The notes beneath the pieces were generated by a model. That model was given only the letters and a program-made list of their open reading frames with translations, did no database searches and was not told the origin of the DNA. This document shows, piece by piece, positions 41,861 through 52,526 of a DNA stretch of 64,000 nucleotides (positions are counted from its first letter, which is position 1; every line of letters begins with the position of its first letter). The DNA lies in contig NZ_JAFBFW010000004.1 in the NCBI RefSeq assembly GCF_016909495.1, positions 1 through 64,000 on the forward strand. Direction: 5' to 3'. Both the position numbers and the translations under genes were made by a program. The DNA is from Pantoea coffeiphila (lineage in GTDB: Bacteria > Pseudomonadota > Gammaproteobacteria > Enterobacterales > Enterobacteriaceae).

Positions 41861-44464
41861 GTGTGGATGGCCTCAGAAACGTTAGCCAATGTACAACATA
41901 GCCGGACGCAGTGGCTGAACAGCCTGCTGCTGGGTTTACTGAGCCTGGCATCCACCCTTTACTGCCTTGAGTTGATTAAAATCAGCGGCCAGATCTCACC
42001 GCTGTGGTTTTCCACTGCGCTGATGACCATCGTGGTATTTCGCAATCCTGTACGTCACCTGCCGCTGCTGCTAAGCGGCTGCATGGTAGGGGTGATCTGC
42101 GCGAATGCCATTATCCTCGGTCCCAGCTTGTCCAACCTGAAATTTCCATTGATTAATCTGGCCCAGGCACTGATGGGGGGCGTAATGCTTCGCCTGCTGT
42201 TGGATCATCATGCTCCGCTGAATACGCTGTACAGCTGGGCCAGAATGATGCTGGCAGTTGGCCTGTTTACCCCGCTTCTGGGCGCGATGCTGGCCAGCGC
42301 GCTGCTGAATATCCCCGCCGCTTCACTGACGCAGTTTTTCTCAACATGGGTTGCTTCAGAGGTCATCGGTATGCTGGCGCTCGGTCCGGTTGCACTGCTG
42401 TGGCAGCGCGACTCGCTGATGAAGCATCGGGTGCTGATCGAAACGGTACTCACCCTGCTGGTCACCCTTACTCTTAGCTGGCTGGCCCTGCGCTTTCTGC
42501 CATGGTCGTTTGCCTTCGTGATTGTCATTCTGTTTTACAGCGCCGTGCGTTTGCCGCGGCTGGCCGCGTTCATCGTTTATCTTGTGACGGTATCGATGAT
42601 CTCATTGATGCTGGCGCTGAACCTGATCCCGCAGGACTTTATCAGCGCACCGTTGCTGGTCTCGGTTCCCTGGCTACCCTTCCTGCTGGCGCTGGTGCCC
42701 AGCCATTTAATGACCCTGGTGATGCACTCGTTCCGCGAAGAGCGCAAGCATATCTCGGAGAGTGAAACCCGCTTTCGTCATGCGATGGAATATTCGGCGA
42801 TCGGCATGGCGCTGGTGGCACCCGGCGGTCAGTGGCTGCAGGTCAATAAATCGCTGTGCCGCCTGCTTGGCTATCGCCAGGATGAACTTGAAGGAATGAC
42901 CTTCCAGCAGCTTAGCCATCCCGACGATCTGAATGCCGATTTAATACAGATGAATGCCCTGCTGGCCGGAGAGATCGCCAGCTACAGTATGGAAAAGCGC
43001 TATCTTCGCAGCGACGGCCAAACCGTCTGGGCGCTTCTGGCCGTTTCTCTGGTGCGCGATAGCGAACAGCAGCCACTCTATTTCATATCGCAAATAGAGG
43101 ATATAACCGGGCTTAAGCAAACCGAGAAGGTCAATCAGCAACTGATGGAGCGCATTACCCTGGCCAATGATGCTGCCGGAATCGGCGTATGGGAATGGCA
43201 TCCAATCACCGGGGAAATGACCTGGGATCGGCGTATGTTTCAGCTCTACCATCTGCCGGAAAACGCAACGATAACTCAGCAGAGCTGGATAAACTGCCTG
43301 CTTCCCGCCGATCGAAAAAAGGTGATGGCCTTGCTTGATGACGCGGTGAAAAACACCTCACCGATTGACGTTGAGTACCGTATTGAAACCAGCTCGGGTA
43401 TCCGCTACATCCGCTGCCAGGGCAATATGGTAGCGGGTGAACCCGGCCAGTCTTCGCGTATGTTAGGGATTAATCAGGATGTCACCGCATTTCGCCAGCT
43501 GACCGACGCCCTCGATCAGGAAAGGGAGCGCATGCACATCACGCTGGATGCCATTGATGAAGCGGTGATCAGCACCGATGAAGAGATGCAGGTGATCTTT
43601 ATGAATCCGGTGGCGGAAAAAATGACCGGCTGGCCTCAGCACCACGCGGTGGGCAAGCCCATCGCCGAAATCTTGCAGATCACCCACGGCGGTGAAGGGC
43701 CAGAACAAGAGATCGTCCTCAGCTGCGCCCTGCCGAAAAATACCAAACCCGCTGACTCCCCGGACCAGGATCTCGTCCTGCACAATCGCGCCGGCGAGGT
43801 GTTTGCCATCAACTACAGCCTGTCGCCGCTGAGCACCCAGGAAGGCGACAATATCGGTAGCGTCATGGTTATCCAGGACGTCAGCGAGTCGCGGGAAATA
43901 TTTAAACGCCTGCGCTACAGCGCCTCTCACGACATGCTTACCCGCCTGCCGAACCGTGCCAGCTTTGAGCAGCGTTTGAAAGTGTTGCTGATGCCGCAGG
44001 AAAATCAGCGCATGCATCACGTGCTGGCCTTCGTCGACCTGGACCGCTTTAAGGCGGTAAATGACAGCGCCGGCCACGCCGCCGGGGATGCACTGCTGCG
44101 TGAGCTGTCGACGCTGATGATGCGCCAGCTGCGCGGCAGCGACTTCCTCGCCCGTCTTGGCGGCGATGAATTTGGCATGCTGCTGCCGGAATGTTCGCTG
44201 GAGGACGCCAGCGAGATTGCCAGTCGCCTGGTCGCCACCATCAGTCAATATCAATTCCTGTGGAAAGGTCACGAGTTCTCTGTTGGAGCCAGCGCCGGGC
44301 TGACCATTTTTGACAGCAGCAGCAACGCGGTTGAAGTGATGACACAGGCCGATATCGCCTGCTATCAGGCCAAAAACAGCGGTCGGGGCAAGATTGCGGT
44401 TTACGGCGAAGCAACGGATAACGACCTGCCTCCGGCACCTGGCATCGCCCTCCCTCCCCGTTAA
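41861..44464 (+). CDS. yegE: Membrane diguanylate cyclase with MASE1 and PAS domains (DgcE/YegE-like)
   Basis: An 867-residue c-di-GMP synthase. An N-terminal MASE1-type membrane region (about residues 15-295, eight or so helices) is followed by three PAS domains: near 305 (RFRHAMEYSAIGMALV), 430 and 565. The GGDEF domain follows, with RLPNRASFEQRL and active motif GGDEF at 767-771. E. coli DgcE is about 1105 residues and ends in a degenerate EAL domain. This protein stops about 85 residues after GGDEF, so EAL is wholly absent. GTG 41861 has the better-spaced GGATAA. ATG 41867 is the alternative. Synteny (udk, yegE, yegD) supports the name. Confidence 0.88.
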   Translation: MWMASETLANVQHSRTQWLNSLLLGLLSLASTLYCLELIKISGQISPLWFSTALMTIVVFRNPVRHLPLLLSGCMVGVICANAIILGPSLSNLKFPLINLAQALMGGVMLRLLLDHHAPLNTLYSWARMMLAVGLFTPLLGAMLASALLNIPAASLTQFFSTWVASEVIGMLALGPVALLWQRDSLMKHRVLIETVLTLLVTLTLSWLALRFLPWSFAFVIVILFYSAVRLPRLAAFIVYLVTVSMISLMLALNLIPQDFISAPLLVSVPWLPFLLALVPSHLMTLVMHSFREERKHISESETRFRHAMEYSAIGMALVAPGGQWLQVNKSLCRLLGYRQDELEGMTFQQLSHPDDLNADLIQMNALLAGEIASYSMEKRYLRSDGQTVWALLAVSLVRDSEQQPLYFISQIEDITGLKQTEKVNQQLMERITLANDAAGIGVWEWHPITGEMTWDRRMFQLYHLPENATITQQSWINCLLPADRKKVMALLDDAVKNTSPIDVEYRIETSSGIRYIRCQGNMVAGEPGQSSRMLGINQDVTAFRQLTDALDQERERMHITLDAIDEAVISTDEEMQVIFMNPVAEKMTGWPQHHAVGKPIAEILQITHGGEGPEQEIVLSCALPKNTKPADSPDQDLVLHNRAGEVFAINYSLSPLSTQEGDNIGSVMVIQDVSESREIFKRLRYSASHDMLTRLPNRASFEQRLKVLLMPQENQRMHHVLAFVDLDRFKAVNDSAGHAAGDALLRELSTLMMRQLRGSDFLARLGGDEFGMLLPECSLEDASEIASRLVATISQYQFLWKGHEFSVGASAGLTIFDSSSNAVEVMTQADIACYQAKNSGRGKIAVYGEATDNDLPPAPGIALPPR

Positions 44465-44546
44465 TAAAACCACTATACCCCCTTGCTCTGCCGACACGGC
44501 CAGGCTAAAGTCGCCCCCTTTTTTTCCCCACTCAGCGGAGAGAACG

Positions 44547-45899
44547 ATGTTTATCGGTTTCGACTACGGTACGGCCAACTGCTCGGTCGCCATCATGGAC
44601 CAGGGCCAGCCAAAAATGCTGCCATTAGAGCAGGGTTCCCCCTATTTACCCTCAATGCTGTGTGCGCCAACCCGTGAAGCCGTCAGTGAATGGCTGTTCC
44701 GCCATCATCAGGTCCCTACGCCGCACGCTGAGAGCCAGGCGCTGCTGCGCCGCGCCGTCGCTTTCAACCGCGAAGAAGATATTGAAGTCACACCGGCCAG
44801 TGTGAAGTTCGGCCTGGCCTCGCTGGCCCAGTATATGGACGATCCGGAAGAGGTGTGGTTTGTAAAATCACCGAAATCGTTCCTTGGTGCCAGCGGCCTG
44901 AAGCCGCAGCAGGTCGCGCTGTTTGAGGACCTGGTCTGCGCAATGATGCTGCATATTCGTCAGTCGGCGGAAAGCTCGCTGAACGACAGCGTGACCCAGG
45001 CGGTGATTGGCCGCCCGGTCAACTTCCAGGGGCTGGGCGGCGAAGACGCCAACCAGCAGGCGGAAGGCATTCTGGCCCGCGCGGCCAGCCGTGCCGGTTT
45101 TAGCGATGTGATTTTCCAGTTCGAGCCGGTAGCCGCCGGTCTGGACTTTGAAGCCACGCTGAGCAAGGAAAGCCGCGTACTGGTCGTAGACATCGGCGGC
45201 GGAACCACCGACTGCTCGATGCTGCTGATGGGGCCGCAGTGGCACGATAAATCCGATCGTAGCGACAGCCTGCTGGGTCACAGCGGTTGCCGCGTAGGCG
45301 GTAACGATCTGGATATTATGCTGGCCTTTAAGGAGCTGATGCCACTGCTGGGTCTGGGTGGTGAAACCGTGAAAGGAATGGGCCTGCCTGCCCTGCCGTG
45401 GTGGAATGCGGTGGCGATTAACGACGTTCCGGCACAGAGTGATTTCTATGCCGCGGCCAGCAACAAGCTGCTACAGGATCTGATCCGCGATGCGCGCGAG
45501 CCGGAGAAGGTGAAGCGCCTGCTGAAAGTCTGGCGCCAGCGCCTGAGCTATCGTCTGGTGCGTGCGGCGGAAGAGAGCAAGATTGCGCTTTCCGATCGGC
45601 CACAGACGCTGGCGGGATTAGATTTTATCGACGACGGGCTGGCAACGGATATCAGCGTGGCGGCGCTCCAGGCGGCGATTAACCAGCCTCTTGAGCGGAT
45701 TCAGGAGCAGGTTGCGCTGGCGCTGGAGACCAGCGGCACGAAGCCCGACGTGATTTATCTGACCGGCGGCAGCGCGAAATCACCTGTTCTGCGCCAGGCA
45801 TTGCAGCGTCAGCTGCCGGATATCCCGCTGACCAGCGGCGATGATTTCGGTTCAGTTACGGCGGGGCTGGCGCGCTGGGCGCAAGTGATGTTCCGCTAA
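44547..45899 (+). CDS. yegD: Hsp70-like chaperone YegD
   Basis: A 450-residue actin/Hsp70-fold ATPase, the same length as E. coli YegD. Phosphate 1 motif FIGFDYGTANCSVAIMD, phosphate 2 VLVVDIGGGTTDCSML and the adenosine motif VIYLTGGSAKSPVLRQAL are clear. There is no C-terminal substrate-binding lid, so it is not a classical DnaK. Its clients are unknown. ATG 44547 follows AGCGGAGAGAA. Confidence 0.92.
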   Translation: MFIGFDYGTANCSVAIMDQGQPKMLPLEQGSPYLPSMLCAPTREAVSEWLFRHHQVPTPHAESQALLRRAVAFNREEDIEVTPASVKFGLASLAQYMDDPEEVWFVKSPKSFLGASGLKPQQVALFEDLVCAMMLHIRQSAESSLNDSVTQAVIGRPVNFQGLGGEDANQQAEGILARAASRAGFSDVIFQFEPVAAGLDFEATLSKESRVLVVDIGGGTTDCSMLLMGPQWHDKSDRSDSLLGHSGCRVGGNDLDIMLAFKELMPLLGLGGETVKGMGLPALPWWNAVAINDVPAQSDFYAAASNKLLQDLIRDAREPEKVKRLLKVWRQRLSYRLVRAAEESKIALSDRPQTLAGLDFIDDGLATDISVAALQAAINQPLERIQEQVALALETSGTKPDVIYLTGGSAKSPVLRQALQRQLPDIPLTSGDDFGSVTAGLARWAQVMFR

Positions 45900-45917
45900 G
45901 GGCCGCCTCAGTTTCTT

Positions 45918-45946
45918 CACCCGGCTGTTGTCCTTCAGGCCGGGTG
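45918..45946. terminator. Hairpin after yegD
   Basis: CACCCGGC and GCCGGGTG form an 8-bp stem with a 13-base loop, lying between two convergent genes. There is no T run, so termination is plausible but unproved. Confidence 0.4.
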
Positions 45947-45981
45947 ATGGTGACCCGGCATCTCACGGAAGAAATCGAGGT

Positions 45982-46239
45982 TTAGGCTTTACGTCGATTA
46001 ATGATTGCGCGGGCACAGCGGCCAATCAGCGGAACGGCAATCATTGCCAGGATCACCGAGACGATCGCCAGGAAGAGCAGCACGGAGACGATTGGGTTAA
46101 GCACGCCACCAAGGCTGGTGATATGGCTGAACGAGGCAAAGCGCTCTGGCGGCATATCACGCAGGATGGCTCCTGGCAGGATCATAAAGAACACCAGGCT
46201 GACCGGCAGGTAGACGATAAATATCTTTTTCTTGTTCAT
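45982..46239 (-). CDS. Small two-helix membrane protein, unknown
   Basis: An 85-residue protein with a strong ribosome site (GAGGCAAACCGT before ATG 46239). Two hydrophobic segments (about residues 6-24 and 50-73) flank a short polar loop. Both ends are positively charged (MNKKK and NRRKA), suggesting a hairpin in the inner membrane with both ends in the cytoplasm. I do not recognise the family. It is preceded by the repeat cluster. Confidence 0.7.
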   Translation of the reverse strand: MNKKKIFIVYLPVSLVFFMILPGAILRDMPPERFASFSHITSLGGVLNPIVSVLLFLAIVSVILAMIAVPLIGRCARAIINRRKA

Positions 46240-46352
46240 ACGGTTTGCCTCACGGCGGTGGGAACATGTACAGGGCGGTGATGATACCTCAAAGCCGCGA
46301 GTCCCATCAACGCGTTGCCGTGCGGGGCGCTGGATAATAGGTGTCTGGAGGC

Positions 46353-46449
46353 AGCCTCTGCTGCTGCTCCAGGGCGGTCCTCGCGCCGCGGTGCGGTGCC
46401 CTCGGTTACGCCATAGCGCTGCGGATGCCCTTACGCAGCAGCAGAGTCT
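46353..46449. repeat. MITE-like element, family B (short form)
   Basis: A 97-base element bounded by AGCCTCTGCTGCTGC and its inverted copy GCAGCAGCAGAGTCT (one mismatch). Its reverse complement matches the two outer parts of the 198-base element at 62442-62639, which has an additional 97 bases in the middle. No target duplication is evident. No reading frame within it looks real. Confidence 0.8.
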
Positions 46450-46613
46450 GTCCCCTTTAATTATTTCATCGCTTTTGGATTTCAAAGAATAACCAGATTT
46501 GCAGATAAACTTGATGCTGCACGGGGCAACTCATTCGGCGAAAAATAGACCTGCTAACCGTAAATGAAAGAACACCAGTTCCACATAAATGCTCCAACAC
46601 CGCTTAACCAATT

Positions 46614-46838
46614 ATTTTCAGGCAACACGAAAGTCAGAGAGCAGGCGGGTTGTGCCCCCGAGAGGGCAATCCGCAGCGCTGAACGCAGAGAGGAAGCCAG
46701 GATTTGGCCGCATGGACGCGGCCAAAAGTCACAGCCGCGCAGGACGCGCGTCTGTGGCGGTCCGGGAGGCTGACGAACGAAGTGAAGGGACCGCGCAGCG
46801 GCGCGAGGACCGCCCGAACGGGGGCACAACCCGCCAGC
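46614..46838 (+). repeat. MITE-like element, family A (copy 1)
   Basis: The core 46641-46838 (198 bases) is bounded by GCAGGCGGGTTGTGCCCCCG and its inverted repeat (one mismatch, at position 3). Two internal hairpins occur: TTGGCCGC/GCGGCCAA and GCGGTCC/GGACCGC. The left flank from 46614 (ATTTTCAGGCAAC...) is also shared with other copies. Copy 2 lies at 61941-62168 in opposite orientation. The element shares ATCCGCAGCGCT and GGCGCGAGGACCGCC with family B. The surrounding 46450-46613 and 46839-46950 hold nothing recognisable. Confidence 0.85.
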
Positions 46839-46950
46839 GCAAACTCCCAACTCTGCAAACAACATAACCCATGCCAACACAAGACTCTGCAACCAACACA
46901 GCAAGCGTCTGGCTGTTATGCCCTCTTACGGTCACCAAGCCACCGGCCTA

Positions 46951-47913
46951 TCAGTAACTACTGACCTCAGAAAGCAAACGCTTATCCGCATCAGTCAGCT
47001 TCAACTGAGTCGCCTTCGCCAGCTCATCCACCTGCGCCAGCGACGTCGCACTAACAATCGGCGCGGTAATGCTCGGGCGCGCAATCTGCCAGGCCAGCGC
47101 CACCTGCGTTGGTGAAGCATGATGCGCTTCGGCCACCTGCACCAGCGCATGCACAATCTTCAACCCGCGATCGTTCAGATACTTCTCCACCACGCCCTGC
47201 CCGCGCGCACTCTTCGCCGCATCTTCCGGCTTGCGGTACTTACCGCTGAGGAAGCCGCTGGCCAGCGAATAATAGTTAATCACGCCCAGCCCATGCTCCT
47301 CTACCACCGCTTCCAGACCGCTTTCGTAGCCTTCGCGATCGTACAGGTTATATTCCGGCTGCAGCGTCTCATAGCGCGCCAGACCGGCATCCGCACTGAT
47401 TTTCAGCGCTTCACTCAGTCGGTCGGCGGAGTAGTTTGAGGCACCGATAGCACGCACCTTGCCCTCTTTAATTAATGCATCAAAGGTAGCCAGCGTATCC
47501 TGTAATGGCGTATCTTCATCATCGCGGTGCGCCTGATACAGATCGATATAATCGGTTTGCAGACGTTTGAGGGAGGCTTCAACCGCCTGGCGAATGTATT
47601 TAGGTGCCAGACCGGTTTTACCGTCGCCCAAATCCATCCCCACCTTGGTGGCCAGAATGATTTTGTCGCGTTTACCGCTCTGCTTCAGCCAGTTACCGAT
47701 GATGGTTTCTGATTCGCCGCCCTCGTTGCCGGGAACCCAGCGCGAATAAACATCGGCGGTATCAATAAAATTCAGACCTTTCTCCACCAGTGCATCCAGC
47801 AGGGAAAAGGACGTTGATTGATCGGCCGTCCAGCCAAAAACGTTACCCCCAAAGGTCAGTAGCGGAACCTGAATGCCGGAACGACCAAGCTGGCGATGTT
47901 CTGAAGTACTCAT
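46951..47913 (-). CDS. Aldo/keto reductase
   Basis: A 320-residue NADPH-dependent AKR barrel. It has GLNFIDTADVYS (catalytic Asp and Tyr), IILATKVGMDLG (Lys), DYIDLYQAHRDDEDTP (His) and GASNYSADRL, with the C-terminal cofactor region PIVSATSLAQVDELAKA. AGGAGATTGAA precedes ATG 47913. It is divergent from mdtA. The physiological substrate is not known. Confidence 0.88.
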   Translation of the reverse strand: MSTSEHRQLGRSGIQVPLLTFGGNVFGWTADQSTSFSLLDALVEKGLNFIDTADVYSRWVPGNEGGESETIIGNWLKQSGKRDKIILATKVGMDLGDGKTGLAPKYIRQAVEASLKRLQTDYIDLYQAHRDDEDTPLQDTLATFDALIKEGKVRAIGASNYSADRLSEALKISADAGLARYETLQPEYNLYDREGYESGLEAVVEEHGLGVINYYSLASGFLSGKYRKPEDAAKSARGQGVVEKYLNDRGLKIVHALVQVAEAHHASPTQVALAWQIARPSITAPIVSATSLAQVDELAKATQLKLTDADKRLLSEVSSY

Positions 47914-47980
47914 TTCAATCTCCTGGTAGATGGGTTGCACGGCATCAATCTTAGCAGACTAACTATCTGTCGCTTCGACA

Positions 47981-48071
47981 TTTTCTGTCTAATAATTTGC
48001 AGAATGTGAACAGAAGACAATGCAGAACTATACAGTTATCCTTATTTCCTTCATTTTTCGTAAGTTATAAT
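47981..48071 (+). promoter_or_regulatory. Candidate mdtA promoter with BaeR-like box
   Basis: TTTTCTGTCTAATAATTTGC (47981-48000) resembles the BaeR consensus TTTTTCTCCATDATTGGC but needs two extra bases. A TATAAT at 48066-48071 has a poor -35, as expected for an activator-dependent promoter. Transcription would begin near 48078. Confidence 0.35.
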
Positions 48072-48144
48072 TAGCTAATATGAAGAGTGGACGCCTTTTC
48101 GTCCCATCTGGACATTTCCCCGCTACCGGAGAGCAAGAGAGTTA

Positions 48145-49407
48145 ATGAAAGCACAGCGCCGTTTCCCCATTATCCCACTGGTTGTTATTCTTGCCGCACT
48201 GGTTGGCGGCGGCCTGTACTGGTGGCACAGCCATGCTGATGCTCCGGGAGCAAAACCTGACACAGCTGAAAAATCCGCGCATCCTCGTGGCCGTGGCGGG
48301 CGCGGCCCCGGTGGGCCAGGCGGTCCTGGCGGTATGGGCGCAGAATTAAGCCCGGTGCAGGCGGCTGTCGCGCAAAGCAAAAGCGTGCCGCAGTACCTCT
48401 CCGGCCTCGGCACCGTCACCGCCGCCAACACCGTCACCCTGCGCAGCCGCGTTGACGGCGATTTGATGGCGCTGCACTTTACCGAAGGGCAGCAGGTGAA
48501 AGCCGGACAGCTGCTGGCCGAAATCGATCCCCGCCCGTGGCAGGTTGCGCTGATCCAGGCAGAAGGCCAGCTGGCGAAGGATCAGGCAACGCTGGCCAAC
48601 GCCCGCCGCGACCTGGCGCGCTATGAAAAGCTGGCGAAAACCAGCCTGGTTTCGCAGCAGGACCTCGACACTCAGAAATCACTGGTTAGCGAAACGCTGG
48701 GCACCATTAAAGCTGATGAGGGCAGCGTTGCCAGCGCCAAACTCAACCTCACCTACAGTCGCATCACGTCACCGATTGATGGCCGCGTGGGCCTGAAGCA
48801 GGTGGATATCGGCAACTACATCACCAGCGGCGATACCAATGGAATTGTGGTGATCACCCAGACGCACCCGATCGACCTGGTCTTCAGCCTGCCGGAAAAT
48901 GATATCAGCGCCATTCTTAACGCGCAGAAACAGGGCGCTGTTCCGGTCGAAGCCTGGGACCGCAGCAATAAAACGCTGCTGACGCAGGGCGCGCTGCTCA
49001 GCATGGATAACCAGATCGATACCACTACCGGCACCGTTAAACTGAAAGCCCGCTTCAGCAATGAGGATGACCGGCTGTTCCCTAATCAGTTTGTGAATGC
49101 CCGCCTGAAGGTCGCTACCCTACAGGATGCCATCGTGATCCCGGCAGCGGCGCTGCAAATGGGTAACGAGGGCCACTTTGTCTGGGTGGTCAACGCCGAC
49201 AATAAAGTCAGCAAAAAATCCGTCACCGTGGGCATTCAGGACAGCGAAACCGTGGTGATTAACAGCGGCCTGCAGGCCGGTGAAAAAGTCGTCACCGACG
49301 GCATCGATCGCCTGACCGAGGGTGCAAAAGTCGAAATCGTCGCCCCGCAGTCCACACCGTTGACCTCTGGTAAAAGCGCACAGCCAGCCAAGGGAGCCAG
49401 CGACTGA
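48145..49407 (+). CDS. mdtA: MdtA, membrane fusion protein of the MdtABC efflux pump
   Basis: A 420-residue periplasmic adaptor (E. coli 415) with an N-terminal anchor ([17 protein letters not shown]), a glycine/proline-rich linker, a lipoyl/hairpin region ([20 protein letters not shown]) and a beta-barrel. It links the MdtBC transporter to TolC, exporting bile salts and novobiocin-like compounds in E. coli. GAGAGCAAGAGAG precedes ATG 48145. The last base of the stop is the first base of mdtB. Confidence 0.94.
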   Translation: MKAQRRFPIIPLVVILAALVGGGLYWWHSHADAPGAKPDTAEKSAHPRGRGGRGPGGPGGPGGMGAELSPVQAAVAQSKSVPQYLSGLGTVTAANTVTLRSRVDGDLMALHFTEGQQVKAGQLLAEIDPRPWQVALIQAEGQLAKDQATLANARRDLARYEKLAKTSLVSQQDLDTQKSLVSETLGTIKADEGSVASAKLNLTYSRITSPIDGRVGLKQVDIGNYITSGDTNGIVVITQTHPIDLVFSLPENDISAILNAQKQGAVPVEAWDRSNKTLLTQGALLSMDNQIDTTTGTVKLKARFSNEDDRLFPNQFVNARLKVATLQDAIVIPAAALQMGNEGHFVWVVNADNKVSKKSVTVGIQDSETVVINSGLQAGEKVVTDGIDRLTEGAKVEIVAPQSTPLTSGKSAQPAKGASD

Positions 49408-52400
49408 TGCAGGGAATGCCTTCCACAACCGGCGGTGGACCATCGCGCCAGTTTATTCTGCGCCCGGTCGCCACCACGCTGCTGATGATTGCGATCCTGC
49501 TGGCCGGGATCATCGGTTATCGTTCTCTGCCCGTATCGGCACTGCCGGAAGTGGACTACCCCACGATTCAGGTAGTGACGCTCTACCCCGGTGCCAGCCC
49601 GGACGTGATGACCTCTGCCGTCACCGCCCCGCTGGAGCGCCAGTTTGGTCAGATGTCCGGCCTGAAGCAGATGTCCTCGCAGAGCGCGGGCGGCGCCTCC
49701 GTGGTAACGTTGCAGTTCCAGCTGACGCTGCCGCTGGACGTGGCCGAGCAGGAAGTGCAGGCCGCGATTAACGCCGCCACCAACCTGCTGCCCAGCGATC
49801 TGCCTAACCCGCCGGTGTACAGTAAGGTTAACCCGGCCGATCCGCCAATTATGACCCTTGCCGTGACCACCACCAGCATGCCGATGACTCAGGTCGAGGA
49901 TATGGTGGAGACCCGCGTGGCGCAGAAGATCTCGCAGGTTTCCGGCGTCGGGCTGGTCACGCTTTCCGGCGGGCAGCGCCCGGCGGTCAGAGTGAAGCTG
50001 AACGCGCAGGCGCTGGCATCGCTGGGCATTTCCACTGAAACGGTGCGCACCGCCATCAGCAATGCCAACGTTAACTCGGCGAAGGGCAGCCTGGACGGTC
50101 CGGAACGCGCCATTACGCTGTCGGCCAACGACCAGATCAAAACCGCCGAAGGCTATCGCCAGCTGATCGTCACTTACCTTAACGGCGCGCCGGTGCGGCT
50201 GGGCGATGTGGCCACCGTTGAACAGGGTGCGGAAAACAGCTGGCTGGGGGCGTGGGCCAACCGCCAGCAGGCGATCGTGCTTAACGTCCAGCGCCAGCCG
50301 GGCGCCAATATTATTGATACGGCCGACAACATCCGCCAGATGCTGCCTGCGCTGACCGCCTCACTGCCAAAATCGGTGGACGTTAAGCTGCTGACCGACC
50401 GCACGACCAATATCCGCGCGTCGGTTAACGACGTACAGTTTGAGCTGCTGCTGGCCATTGCGCTGGTGGTGATGATTATTTATCTGTTCCTGCGCAACGT
50501 TCCCGCCACCATTATTCCGGCCGTGGCGGTGCCGCTGTCGCTGGTCGGCACCTTTGCGGTGATGTATTTCTGCGGCTTTTCGATCAACAACCTGACGCTG
50601 ATGGCGTTAACCATCGCCACCGGCTTCGTGGTGGATGATGCGATCGTGGTGATCGAGAATATCTCGCGCTACATTGAGAAAGGCGAAAAACCGTTAACCG
50701 CCGCGCTCAAAGGTGCCGGAGAGATAGGTTTTACCATCATCTCGCTGACCTTCTCGCTGATTGCGGTACTGATCCCGCTGCTGTTTATGGGCGATATCGT
50801 CGGCAGGCTGTTCCGTGAATTCGCCGTGACGCTGGCGGTGGCGATCCTGATATCCGCCGTGGTCTCACTCACCCTGACGCCGATGATGTGCGCGCGCATG
50901 TTAAGCGTGGAGTCGCTGCGCAAGCAAAACCGCTTCTCGCGCGCCAGCGAGGCGATGTTTGATAAGGTTATTGCCCACTACGGCAGCCTGCTGAGCCGGG
51001 TGCTGAATCATCCGTGGATCACCCTCGGTGTCGCGCTAAGTACGCTGGCGATCACCGTGATGCTGTGGCTGGTGATCCCAAAAGGCTTCTTCCCGGTGCA
51101 GGATAACGGCATTATCTCCGGCACCGTGCAGGCCTCACAGTCCGTTTCCTACGCCAGCATGGCGCAGCGCCAGCAAGAAGTGGCCTCGGTGATTATGAAA
51201 GATCCGGCGGTGCAGAGCCTGACCTCGTTTGTCGGCGTTGACGGCACCAACTCGGCGCTGAATAGCGGCAGGCTGCAAATCAACCTCAAGCCGCTGGATG
51301 AGCGCGACGACCGCATCCCGGTGGTGATTGCCCGCCTGCAACAGCAGGTTGCGCAGATCCCCGGCATCTCCCTGTGGCTGCAGCCGGTGCAGGATCTGAC
51401 CATTGATACTCAGGTCAGCCGCACCCAGTATCAGTTTACGCTGCAGGCCGGGTCGCTCGACTCGCTCAGCCTGTGGGTGCCGAAGCTGCTGGCAAAACTG
51501 AACACCATGCCGGAGCTGAAGGACGTCAGCAACGACTGGCAGGACCAGGGGCTGGAAGCCTATATCCGCGTCGATCGCGATACTGCCAGCCGTCTGGGTA
51601 TTACCATGGCCGACGTGGACAACGCGCTGTATAACGCCTTCGGTCAGCGCCTGATCTCCACCATCTACACTCAGGCAAATCAGTACCGCGTGGTGCTGGA
51701 GCACGACACCACCGCCACGCCGGGGCTGGCCGCGCTGCAAAGCGTGCGGCTGAAAAGCACCGACGGCGGCAGCGTGCCGCTGAGCGCCATTGCCAGCGTT
51801 GAACAGCGCCACGGCGCGCTGAGTATCAACCACCTTGACCAGTTCCCGTCGGCGACTTTCTCGTTTAACGTCAGTGACGGCTACTCGCTGGAGCAGGCGG
51901 TGAATGCCGTCACTCAGGCCGAGAAGTCGATGGAAATGCCTGCGGAAATCATGACCCAGTTCCAGGGCAGCACCCTCGCCTTCCAGGCGGCGCTTTCCAG
52001 CACCGTCTGGCTGATCGTGGCAGCGATTGTGGCGATGTACATCGTGCTGGGCATTCTTTATGAGAGCTTTATTCACCCGATCACCATCCTCTCCACGCTG
52101 CCCACCGCGGGCGTCGGCGCGCTGCTGGCGCTGTTGATCAGCGGCAGCGAACTGGACGTGATCGCCATTATCGGCATCATCCTGCTGATTGGTATCGTGA
52201 AGAAGAACGCCATCATGATGATCGACTTTGCGCTGGCCGCCGAGCGCGAACAGGGCATGTCGCCGTACGATGCGATTTATCAGGCCTGCCTGCTGCGCTT
52301 CCGTCCGATCCTGATGACCACGCTGGCGGCCCTGCTCGGTGCACTGCCGCTGATGCTGAGCACCGGCGTGGGTGCGGAGCTGCGCCGCCCGCTGGGTACA

Positions 52401-52526
52401 GCAATGGTCGGCGGGCTGATCGTCAGCCAGGTACTGACGCTGTTCACCACGCCGGTGATCTACCTGCTATTTGACCGCCTCGCCCACGCCACTCGCCAGC
52501 GCTTCGCGCGCCGGGAGGCAGAGTGA
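49407..52526 (+). CDS. mdtB: MdtB, RND efflux transporter subunit
   Basis: A 1039-residue RND transporter (E. coli 1040) with 12 membrane helices and two large periplasmic loops. The proton-relay region [20 protein letters not shown] (motif with paired Asp) and [20 protein letters not shown] are intact. It acts as a heterotrimer with MdtC. It overlaps mdtA by one base and mdtC by four. Confidence 0.95.
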   Translation: MQGMPSTTGGGPSRQFILRPVATTLLMIAILLAGIIGYRSLPVSALPEVDYPTIQVVTLYPGASPDVMTSAVTAPLERQFGQMSGLKQMSSQSAGGASVVTLQFQLTLPLDVAEQEVQAAINAATNLLPSDLPNPPVYSKVNPADPPIMTLAVTTTSMPMTQVEDMVETRVAQKISQVSGVGLVTLSGGQRPAVRVKLNAQALASLGISTETVRTAISNANVNSAKGSLDGPERAITLSANDQIKTAEGYRQLIVTYLNGAPVRLGDVATVEQGAENSWLGAWANRQQAIVLNVQRQPGANIIDTADNIRQMLPALTASLPKSVDVKLLTDRTTNIRASVNDVQFELLLAIALVVMIIYLFLRNVPATIIPAVAVPLSLVGTFAVMYFCGFSINNLTLMALTIATGFVVDDAIVVIENISRYIEKGEKPLTAALKGAGEIGFTIISLTFSLIAVLIPLLFMGDIVGRLFREFAVTLAVAILISAVVSLTLTPMMCARMLSVESLRKQNRFSRASEAMFDKVIAHYGSLLSRVLNHPWITLGVALSTLAITVMLWLVIPKGFFPVQDNGIISGTVQASQSVSYASMAQRQQEVASVIMKDPAVQSLTSFVGVDGTNSALNSGRLQINLKPLDERDDRIPVVIARLQQQVAQIPGISLWLQPVQDLTIDTQVSRTQYQFTLQAGSLDSLSLWVPKLLAKLNTMPELKDVSNDWQDQGLEAYIRVDRDTASRLGITMADVDNALYNAFGQRLISTIYTQANQYRVVLEHDTTATPGLAALQSVRLKSTDGGSVPLSAIASVEQRHGALSINHLDQFPSATFSFNVSDGYSLEQAVNAVTQAEKSMEMPAEIMTQFQGSTLAFQAALSSTVWLIVAAIVAMYIVLGILYESFIHPITILSTLPTAGVGALLALLISGSELDVIAIIGIILLIGIVKKNAIMMIDFALAAEREQGMSPYDAIYQACLLRFRPILMTTLAALLGALPLMLSTGVGAELRRPLGTAMVGGLIVSQVLTLFTTPVIYLLFDRLAHATRQRFARREAE

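Noticed and set aside
46554..46964. Several overlapping frames of 60-116 codons
   Set aside because: They run through the family A repeat in both directions, and their products only translate the hairpins. No gene is supported.
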